This document shows positions 56,001 through 64,000 of a DNA stretch of 64,000 nucleotides, in pieces. How positions within the stretch are numbered: the stretch's first letter is position 1; the number at the start of each line of letters is the position of its first letter. The stretch comes from Aurifilum marmelostoma (lineage: Eukaryota > Ascomycota > Sordariomycetes > Diaporthales > Cryphonectriaceae). The DNA lies in contig JAMXSV010000010.1 in assembly GCA_027559495.1 (NCBI GenBank), forward strand, positions 806,001 through 870,000, written 5' to 3'. Under the pieces are notes generated by a model, which was given only the letters and a program-made list of their open reading frames with translations, ran no database searches and was not told the origin of the DNA. The position numbers and the translations under genes were made by a program.

Positions 56001-59000
56001 TCAACACCCGACCTGGGCTACATCCGCGCTCCTACTGGCAATGCCTCCGGTGCAAACGGCACCGTTTCCTCCCGCAGCCCGGATGGCCCGCCCGAGATGG
56101 AGCAGGTCAGAGGAAACGAGCTTGCTGTCGTCCCCGAGGAGCAGTCGCCGTCCTCCAACTCGACTGCTGCTAATATAGGTGCTCCTGGCAAGGAAGCAGG
56201 AAAGTACTGGACGAGCCCCTCCAAGGAGGAGCTGCACAAGATGAACCGCGTGCAGCTCTCTCAGGTGTCAGACTTCACAGTCGGTCGGGACAACGTGGGC
56301 CAAGTCAGGTTTCTGGTTCCCGTCGATCTGACCAACATTGACGTCGACAAGATTGCCGGTGAGATTGTTGTTCTGGAAACTCGCTCGTGCACGGTCTACC
56401 CGGACAACATCAAGAAGGCGCCTATGGGCAAGGGCCTGAATGTGCCGTCCGAGATCTCCCTGCTGTTTTCGTGGCCACGAAACATGGACAAGAGAACAGG
56501 ACTCCCCATCAAGAGCGGCCGCCACCTTGACAAGCACATCCGCAAGCTCCAGAGCACCAACGACACCAACTTTGTCTCATACGATGCGGAGAACGGCAAC
56601 TGGACTTTCACTGTGGAGCACTTCACCACCTATGGTCTTGAATATGATGAGGACGACACTGATGGTGAGACTCTTGGCGACATCACTGTCGATGATGTGC
56701 CTCTTCCCTCGCCACCCAAACTTTCCAAGGAGACCGGCGACGCCTCTCCTTCCGATGACGCTGAAGACACCTTTGAGTTCAGGCGCAAGCGTCGCGCCCT
56801 GCCAGGTGCCTTTGACTACACAGGAGCTGTATCCGAAGACGAAGAAGAGACGGCTGATGCCCACCAGCAGTCTTTTTTATCTGATCGCTCCGCGGGTTCT
56901 GCGTTCCGAGCCCCAGTCCGTGACGAGGATGAGGATATGAACGCTGGACATGCTCTGCCTGAGGACCAAGCTGCGAGCGCTTACCTCGGGTATCATCACG
57001 CCGCGGAGCCAGAATTTGACTCGCCCTACCATGGTGGATCGATGGCCGAGTACCAAGAGACACCTGGCGGGATCATGAGAGCCAGGCTGCAGGCCATCAA
57101 GGGAGCCAACACTCCTCTGAGGATCCAGGTGGCCGATGGTGACGACTGGGCGGACATGCTGCAGAAGACGATCAACCCGCAGAAGCGGGATCGGGCTGCC
57201 CTTAAGTCTATCAACGAGGAAGCAACTTACGAGACCCTCAAGGAGAGCGTACGAAAGGAGGATTCTCCTGCAAAGCCAAAGGCTGTGTCGGATAGTCGTG
57301 GGTTTGCGACGAGCATTGAGCTCATGAACTCGCTGTTTGAGAAGCCGAAGGCGATGGCTAGGTCGGCTGCACCAGCCCCGATCCCGACTTCTGGTTTCAA
57401 GGTTGGTACCCTACCTGTCTGTTGAACTGCACGCGCTGGTGGACGAGTGGTATGCGTGCGCGCGTGCGCGTGCGCGTGCGCGTGCGTGTGTTTTATTGTT
57501 GTATCTATATTCATTTGCATTCTCACCAATAAATTGAGCCCATACTAAGATTCTCCTTTTCCTTTTCCTAGTGGCAATACAAGAGACAAGACAACACCGA
57601 TCAAGAAGAGATGAACCCTAACGACAGGGCATTCCATGACACGTTCCGCCCGAGCTGGGGCCCCGATGGCACCTTGGTTCTCGCAACAGCCCCCAAGGTC
57701 CTGTCGCGATCATCCAGGCGAGCTCTGGACAAGGACGGCATCATGTCCATGAGCCATCTCAACATCGTGTCCGAGAACCGCGACGTCCGGTTTGCCAAGT
57801 TTGCCAACGAGTCCTCGGCCAAGGCCCTCGCGAACCAGATTGCGCTGACCAGCGTCAACGTCGTCAACAATGTGCCCACCGTCGGTCTGGGATCAGTCCA
57901 CTCGTTGACGGCATTCTTCCACGGTCAAGACCTGCAGAACCCCGCGAACGCCCACGAAAAGATGGTCTGGGAACTCGCAAGCATCTTATTCGATCAGGTC
58001 TCCGATGCACAGGGACGACCGATCGCAGCCTCAGGACTCGGGCAGGCCCGGCGCCGAAACCTCTCCAGGTTCTGGCAGAGCCTCGTGGAGGAGGCTGCGA
58101 CTCGCGATGTCGGCATGGCACTCACGCCTGAGGATAAGGCGATCGCGGCCCTGTCGGGTCACCGCATCCCCGACGCCTGCAAGCACCTTCTTGACGGCAA
58201 GAATTTCCGCCTCGCGACGCTGGTCTCGCTGATTGGCACCAACGACCAGCTGATGCAGGACATGCGGGAGCAGGTCCGGGAGTGGCGCGAGTCCAACGTG
58301 CTCTCCGAGTTTGCCGACCCGCTGCGCGCCATCTATGAGCTCCTGGGCGGTAACGTGTGCGTTGTGGACGGAAAGAAGGGTGTCATGGAGAACCGGATGG
58401 ATTCGTTTGTCATATCTGATAAGTTTGGTATGGACTGGAAGCAATCGTTCGGCCTCCGCCTGTGGTATGCAATCACGACCAAGGACGACGTGGTGGAGGC
58501 GATACACGCTTTCGAGGAGGATCTCAAGCAGGACAAGGAGAAGTCGCCCAAGCCCTGGTATGCGGAGCAGGGCATTCATCCCCTGTGGGAGGACCCCGAC
58601 CCGGAGAAGCGCGAGGACCTGTTGTGGGGCCTCTTGAAGCTGTACGCCGACGAGGATACCGACCTCGCCGATGTGCTCCGTCCCGAGAACTCGCAGCTGT
58701 CACCACTGGACTTCCGCCTGTGCTGGCAACTCGGCCAGGCCCTTGTCAACACTGGCAGGGTTGACTTTGGCGGGGACGCCAGCGACAGGGCCGATGCCGC
58801 CACGCTGTCCTTTGCGTCGCAGCTCACCAGCGAGGGCAACTGGCTGGAGGCTGTCTTCGTCCTCCTCCACCTGACCAAGACAGCGGCCCGCGCCAAGGCC
58901 ATCCAGGAGCACCTGTCCCGCCACGCGCACCTGATCGGCAGCGAGACGAGCGAGGACTTTGTGACGCTCACGCAGACCTACAAGGTGCCGACCACGTGGA

Positions 59001-59644
59001 TCTGGCAGGCCAAGGCGCTCCTCCAGCGCGCAGTCAAGAAGGACCCCAAGGCCGAGGTCATCTTCCTCCTCCGCGCTGCCTCGTACGGCGAGGCGCACAA
59101 GACATTTGTCAAGCAGGTGGCGCCGCTCGCCATCATCGAGCGCGACTACGAGGGCCTGTGGGAGATGCTGGCGCAGTTCTCGGGCGCCGAGGGCTCGATC
59201 GCCGACTGGAACCTGGGCGGCAAGATCTACACGGACTTTTTGACCGTGGTGCAGCACGTCCAGCGCGGCAACCTGTCCGAGATCCCGCAGGGCGCCGTCA
59301 AGAGCCTCATGGCGGGTCTCCCGGCCATGCAGGAGAGCGTGCAGGTCCGGGCCGACGCGGATGTATATGAGGTCGCTGCTGTGGCGGACATGGCCAACGT
59401 CCTGGCCAAGGTGGTGGTGGAGCTCGCAAAGACAAAGCAGGTGAGTAGTGATGGTGGTCGATCGAGTGTGTGCGTGTGTGGTGCCTGTGTGCCAGGACGC
59501 GAAGCTAACGGATGGTTTTACATTATATAGGCCCAATTCTCAAAAGTCCTCGGCCTGCCGCTCACGGAAGATGCGTACCTCAAGTACTCAAACGAGCTGG
59601 CGTTCAAGTATTACCAGGATGTCATGGCTGGTGGTGGGAACTGA
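53084..59644 (+). CDS. NUP145: Nup98-Nup96 precursor nucleoporin (Nup145-like), one frame break
   Basis: Exons 53084-53186, 53362-53466, 53715-57401, 57572-59440, 59531-59644; 1,958 residues after one fix. The N-terminal part is an FG/GLFG repeat domain (GGLFGN units, many Gln/Asn). Next comes a nucleoporin autoproteolysis domain with TVEHFTTYGLEYDED; in yeast and vertebrates this domain cuts itself after HF. Here residue 1040 after H1038-F1039 is Thr rather than Ser. Beyond a linker the Nup96 half starts near 57600 with MNPNDRAFHDTFRPSW and is alpha-helical to the end, for the Y complex of the pore. The frame switches at C6 at 53985-53990, where one C fewer gives STPFGNTGSAFG and 1,959 codons. 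The gene should be essential, so this is likely a miscall. Donor at 57402 (GTTGGT) is weak. Confidence 0.92.
57451..57491. repeat. Alternating purine-pyrimidine (GCGTGC) tract
   Basis: About 41 bases of strict alternation made of GCGTGC and TG units, inside intron 4 of NUP145 (57402-57571). Such sequence can adopt Z-DNA. Confidence 0.85.
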
Positions 59645-60269
59645 GCTGAACAGGGTGGACAGAATGGAATCAAGGCTTGGGTCGCATCTTGAGCATGTGA
59701 GAGAGGATGAACATATCTCGACAACCCCCTTTTCGTGAGAGAAAGGCATTGTGCTCACTGGAGGAACCGAGTGGGGTTGGGAAATCTGAGACAACCGAAT
59801 AAAAAGATGAATGAAAGAAAAAGAAAGAAAAACAAAAAAGGATAACCTGGTTGGCTGGCTGGCTGGCTGGCTGGATGGCTGGATGGCGGCCAACGGACTC
59901 GGAACTCAGAAGGTCAGCCACGGAATAGGGAACATTGCGGGGTTGAGGTCATGACGGCTCGAGGTCTTGTTCCAGGTCATTAGCAAGATGCTCCCCGGCC
60001 ACTTTGTAGCAGGTAGAACCTTAGATAGTGCTGATCAATCCCACGGATCATCAAGTCTGGGGGCCGTATTATGCGTGCAATCTTGTGATGTCATGCTGCG
60101 TGTTGTGTATCCAGGCTGGGCGAGGGAATGTCTTGAAGAAAGTAGGCATGACCATCAATTGCCTCCGCTCGAGGACAGCCTGCTACCACCCTCACAAGCC
60201 AACAACGTAAACAATGTGAACCTTGGAGAACAAGCCGACCTTCCTTGTTCTCCTTCTTCCACTTCCACC
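59645..60269. other. Intergenic between convergent NUP145 and P450
   Basis: 3' regions only. Contains a GGCT/GGAT array at 59853-59884. No gene seen. Confidence 0.55.
59853..59884. repeat. GGCT/GGAT tetranucleotide array
   Basis: Five GGCT units, then GGAT, GGCT, GGAT in perfect register. Confidence 0.9.
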
Positions 60270-61472
60270 TCAAGGCACAACCTCGATCCGCTCCCCATCA
60301 GCCCCGTCCCTCAACCTCATCCTCATCTTGACCGGCTGCCCAGCGACCGGCTCGAGTATATGCACAGGCAGTATATAGTCATCCAGCTCCGGCACCCGGA
60401 TCCTGCCCCCCCCACCACCGCCGCCGCCGCCGCCCTGCTCAACCTCAAACCTCATCAGCACGCACGCCACAAACCCCAGGATCTCCCCCGTGGCGAAATG
60501 CCGCCCAGGACACAGCGTCCGGCCCCCGCCGAACCCACGAAACGCCCCCGGGTGCACCGCCGACGCCGGGCCCGCCGCCCCGCCGCCGCCGCCGCCGTCC
60601 GAGCCCTCCCCGTCCACGTCCCGCGCCGCGGCCTCGTCGCCGCCGCCGCCGCCCTGCCGCCTCGGCTGCGCCCCGCGGGGCCGCGCCAGGTGCCGCTGGG
60701 GCCGGAACTCGGCGGCGTCCTCGCCCCAGATGGACCGGTTCATGTGCATCACCCCTGCGGCGATCTGCACGATGCCGCCCCGCCGCAGAAAGTAGGAGGA
60801 GCGCCCCTCGGCCCCGGCCAGCGCGGCGACGGCCGTGTCCTCCTGCACCAGGCGCGTGGACAGGTTGTTGGAGCCCAGGCGCAGCGTCTCGCGGTACACG
60901 GCCCACAGGGTGGGGCAGTCCCGGCAGCCCTGGGCGGTGAGGGCGCTGATGCTGAGCCGGCGCGCGGGGGGTTCCCCGGGGACGAGGACGAGGACGAGGA
61001 CGAGGCTGCTGCCTTGCTCTTGTCCGCGATGGCGTCGAGCTCGGCGCGGACGAGGGCCAGGAGGTCGGCGTCGGAGCAGATGCGCGCCAGGACCCAGAAG
61101 GCCACCGAGGCCGTGTTGACGATGCCGGCGAAGAGGAAGCTCACCTCGGAGCGGGCGACGCCGTCGGCGGAGAAGCCGTGGGAGCGCGCGATGCGGATGC
61201 GGTTGAGGATGATGGGGGAGGCGCCGTCGCCGCCGTCGTCTGTGGTCTTCTCTGGTGGAGGAGGAGGTGGAGGACGAGAGGTGGGCTCGTAGTGGCCTGC
61301 GTCGATGTACTCCTTGAAGGCGGCGGTAAGCAGCTCCCGGCCACGGTAGGCCTTGGGCGCGATGACGGATGGGGGTAGGACGCCGGCCACCAGCTTGCCC
61401 AGGCCGTGGTCAAAGTCCCAGAAGGCGCGCTCAAGGTCATCCCCGGTGATGCTGGTGGAAGAGGAGGAGGAG

Positions 61473-61503
<31 letters not shown>

Positions 61504-62209
61504 CCATGGCGAGGGGGTTCCGGGCGCCGTAGAGCACGCGAGAGGTGGCGCGCACGACGAGGCGGCGGGTCCAGGTGAGCAGGTCCTCGTCCTCCTCGCC
61601 CAGCCTCGCGGTGCGCACGTACTCGTCCAGCTCGGCGGCCAGCTCCCTCGCCGAGCCCACCGTCAGCTCGTCCAAGGGGGCGCCTGGTCCCAGGTACGAG
61701 GTAAGCATGGCGTGCAGCTCGGCCAAGACGCCGACCTCGTCGCCCCCGGCGCCGCCCCTCCTGGCACCGCCTGCAGGGTCCAGGCCGCGGCTCACAATGT
61801 CAGCGGTGCGGTCGTCCAGGCCCATGGCCCTCTTCACGACGCCCGGGAGCATGGCGTTGGACGACAGCTGCGCGACGGGCTTCCGCTGGATGGCGGCTGC
61901 CAGAGGTGGGGAGGTGATGATGTACAGCCGGGCAAAGGGGACGACGAGGGTGAATGCCGGGAGATGGGCGTGGGCGAGGCCGAGGGCGCGGATGTAGTGG
62001 CCGCCCTGGAAGGCCATGAGGAGGAGGTGGCCTATATAAGGGATGGGGAGGGGGCAGGGAACGACATCAGGCTCCTGGGGGTGGACTCTCTGGCGGGAAA
62101 GATGATTGAGGACCGGGTAGAGGGTGAGCAGGGCGAGGATGAGGCTGGTTGCGACGAGATGGTTGGGAAGCCAGGCCCACGGCCTCGCCCAGAGGTCGTT
62201 GAGGTCCAT
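60270..62209 (-). CDS. Cytochrome P450, CYP7/CYP8-like (one frame break)
   Basis: One exon, 646 residues after adding one base. An N-terminal membrane anchor (about residues 17-37) and Pro-rich hinge lead to the P450 fold: I-helix FLFAGIVNTASVAFW with Asn-Thr in the place of the usual acid-Thr pair, as in CYP7/CYP8-type enzymes; ExxR in YRETLRL; and the haem loop FGGGRTLCPGRHFA with the axial Cys. The frame changes at G6 60966-60971 (C6 in the gene), between a Ser-rich insert and RRLSISALTAQG; seven C give a whole number of codons. The protein is long because of added low-complexity: a run of about 15 Ser, a Pro run, a Gly/Asp-rich insert and a Gly run before the last strand. Such enzymes oxidise sterols or lipids; the substrate here is unknown. 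It stands alone. Confidence 0.88.
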
Positions 62210-62831
62210 GGTGGGAGGTGGAGAGAGGGAGGAAATATACTTATACTGGAGCTGTGGTAGACATGGAGGGTGGCGAGTGTATATGAATCTAAAGCTTGTG
62301 TCAAATAATCATGTCGTAGGCGAGTTGGGCGACAAGGTCAAGACGACGCCAAAGCATCACCGACGAGGGCGCATTTGGGTTTTATCTACTATCTATCAAA
62401 GCATGCATATAAGTACAGTACTGTACTGTACTGTACGTCCCAATCGAGAAAAGCGGATGCAGCGGCAAGCCACAACAAATTAAATATATGGGTTTAAGAT
62501 TTAGTCTGCTGAATTTACGACGACACACATTGGCTGGTTATGTTTTGCCGAGGCCGGGAACACATGGCGAGCTCTCGAGGACAGCCCCAACAGCCATCCA
62601 TGCACCCACCTGCCACCCACCCGTGCTTCGCTCATTGTATTTTCACAGTATCTCCGACTCGGGCTATGCAGTCTTGACCGTATCCAATCTGTGTCCACAT
62701 CAATCCGATCCATCCCTGATGATAATAATGGTGGTGGTGATTGTCCTGCATTCTGCCCGCATTCTTTCTGAATCCGTCCATTCCATTCCTCTCAAGATTG
62801 TTGTCATTTGTTGGTGACGCACTCTTCTTAT
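62210..62831. other. Intergenic, P450 promoter and FBP1 3' flank
   Basis: Contains a TACTG tandem/palindromic array (62413-62437), about 205-230 bases upstream of the P450 start codon. No gene seen. Confidence 0.55.
62413..62437. repeat. TACTG pentamer array
   Basis: GTACAGTACTGTACTGTACTGTAC-type array: pentamer units that also form a short palindrome. Upstream of the P450 gene. Confidence 0.8.
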
Positions 62832-64000
62832 TTACTTGTGAAATTTCTTGACCTTCTCGCACTCATCCCAGCTGCCCATAAAGATTCCTGACCTGTCGTG
62901 AATATCCCTGCAATGACTTGATCAGTAACAGGCCGGGAGAAGAAAAGAAGCACACCATCCGACAGGGCAGAAGAACACTTACTCTGGCACCACGTCCAGC
63001 ATCCTCTCCATCTTGCTGTTGAGCGCTTGTCCGCCGGCTGCATCAATATTGTCAGCCATCCATGTTACTCGTCACACACATAAAAACATGGGTCGTCACC
63101 ACGGATACATACCATTCTCAAACACCATAGCCATGGGCGCGCACTCGTACAGGATCCGCAGCTTGCCCTTGGGGCTCTTCTTGTCGGCAGGGTAGGCAAA
63201 GATGCCGCCGTACAGCAGTGTGCGGTACGCATCCGCCACCATGGACCCGATGTACCGGGCGCTGTAGGGCTTGCCCTTGCCGTCGTCGCCCTGCGGCTGC
63301 TTGAGCGAGTTGAAGTAGTCCTTGACGTTGTCCTCCCAGTACAGCGAGTTGCCCTCGTTGACCGAGTAGATGGCCCGCGACTTGGGCAGCCTCATGTCCG
63401 GGTGGGTCAGGATGAACTCGCCCACGCCGTTGTCCAGGGTGAAGCCGTTGACGCTGCCCCCCTTCATGGTGATGACGAGCTGGGCCGACGCGCCGTACAT
63501 GGTGAAGCCGGCGGCCACCAGCTCCGTGCCGGGCTTGAGGATGTCCTCCTTGGTCCCCGTCGACCCCTCGGCCAGCTTGTGGATGGCAAAGATGGTGCCC
63601 ACCGACACACCCGCGTCCAGGTTGGACGAGCCGTCGATCGGGTCGCACGCCACCGCGTACCTGGCCTGCTTGTTCTCCTTGAAGAAGATGATGTTCTCCT
63701 CCTCTTCCGAGACCAGCAGGGCGCACTTGCCCGACGAGCGCATGGCCGCGATGAAGAGGTCGTTGGAGATGACATCGAGCTTCTTCTGCTCGTCGCCCGT
63801 GGTGTTGGAGGAGCCGGCCAGGCCCGTGAGGTTGACCAGTGTTGCCCGTCGGATGTAGTAGGCAATGGACTTGAACGAGAACTGCAGGGCGTGGCAGAGG
63901 AGTCTGGACGAACACGTGGTCAGCAGTCATGGCTCATGCCTTCTGTCTCGTGTCTTCCGCCCACGCCTGGTCCTGCTTCTGCTTACGTGAAGTCTCCTGT
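62832..64000 (-). CDS. FBP1: Fructose-1,6-bisphosphatase, 5' end beyond the window
   Basis: Visible exons 64000-63987 (partial), 63903-63113, 63037-62983, 62907-62832. It hydrolyses fructose-1,6-bisphosphate to fructose-6-phosphate, the regulated step of gluconeogenesis. The partial exon encodes TGDFT, then LLCHALQFSFKSIAYYIRR, the metal site DPIDGSSNLD, the ...YVGSMVADAYR-type block (here YIGSMVADAYRTLLYGGIF), and an ending ...DIHDRSGIFMGS. Introns are 66-83 bases and phases match. The start codon and N-terminal regulatory region lie outside the window. FBP1 is a known target of the ERT1/AcuK activators; one lies at 17977-20295. Confidence 0.97.

Noticed and set aside
11229..60971. Programmed ribosomal frameshifting or phase variation as the cause of the breaks
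   Set aside because: Signs differ between sites, no slippery-heptamer pattern is shared, and essential genes are involved; sequencing error is simpler. Kept as a finding with tests.
59967..61292. 441-codon + strand frame opposite the P450
   Set aside because: Arg/Pro-rich mirror of low-complexity P450 sequence; the minus strand carries ExxR and haem motifs.

Overview
This window is nuclear DNA from a filamentous ascomycete (Pezizomycotina; gene content and architecture fit a Sordariomycete, which is an inference). The signs are short GT-AG introns, GC-rich coding exons, CT-rich leaders, and a set of ascomycete genes: ERT1/AcuK-type activator, Nup98-Nup96 precursor, NCS6, Fmp52, epsin, SAS3-like acetyltransferase, FBP1. 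There is no CRISPR array, operon, intact transposon or convincing tRNA.

Layout. 1-8.8 kb: gene-poor and AT-leaning, with one lone sesquiterpene-type terpene synthase (4362-5731). 8.8-20.3 kb: small mitochondrial protein, RING E3 ligase, FMP52, thymidylate synthase, riboflavin kinase FMN1, a short-chain dehydrogenase, and the gluconeogenesis activator ERT1. 20.3-24.2 kb is a long non-coding region behind ERT1. 24.2-37 kb: MFS transporter with unusually long introns, an F-box-like protein, a small orphan protein, a SET-domain protein and an ornithine cyclodeaminase-family protein. 37-44 kb: beta-carbonic anhydrase, ribosomal protein eL8, tRNA thiolase NCS6, complex I subunit NDUFA1. 44.6-60 kb: MYST acetyltransferase with PHD finger, epsin, and the ~1,960-residue Nup98-Nup96 precursor. 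60-64 kb: a cytochrome P450 and the 3' part of fructose-1,6-bisphosphatase FBP1, which runs off the right edge.

The strongest non-obvious signal is about sequence, not a new system. Six otherwise well-conserved genes (FMP52, SDR, SET, MYST twice, NUP145, P450) each read in two frames that switch exactly at a G or C run of 6-8 bases. In five of the six genes a one-base change per break, of mixed sign, restores a full-length product with a whole number of codons; the SET gene has a second uncertain run near its end. Several of these genes are expected to be essential, so homopolymer miscalls are the most likely cause. In the same window there are at least 14 pure G or C runs of 10-21 bases, all in introns, leaders or intergenic DNA, far above chance. 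Anyone using predicted proteins from this assembly should correct these sites first.

Functionally the genes are mostly unlinked housekeeping loci. Two belong to one pathway: ERT1/AcuK regulators activate gluconeogenic genes, and FBP1 is a classic target. I found no convincing previously undescribed system; the best leads are the isolated terpene synthase, the CYP7/8-like P450 with low-complexity inserts, the Ser-rich insertion in the ornithine cyclodeaminase-like protein, and the G/C-run biology.
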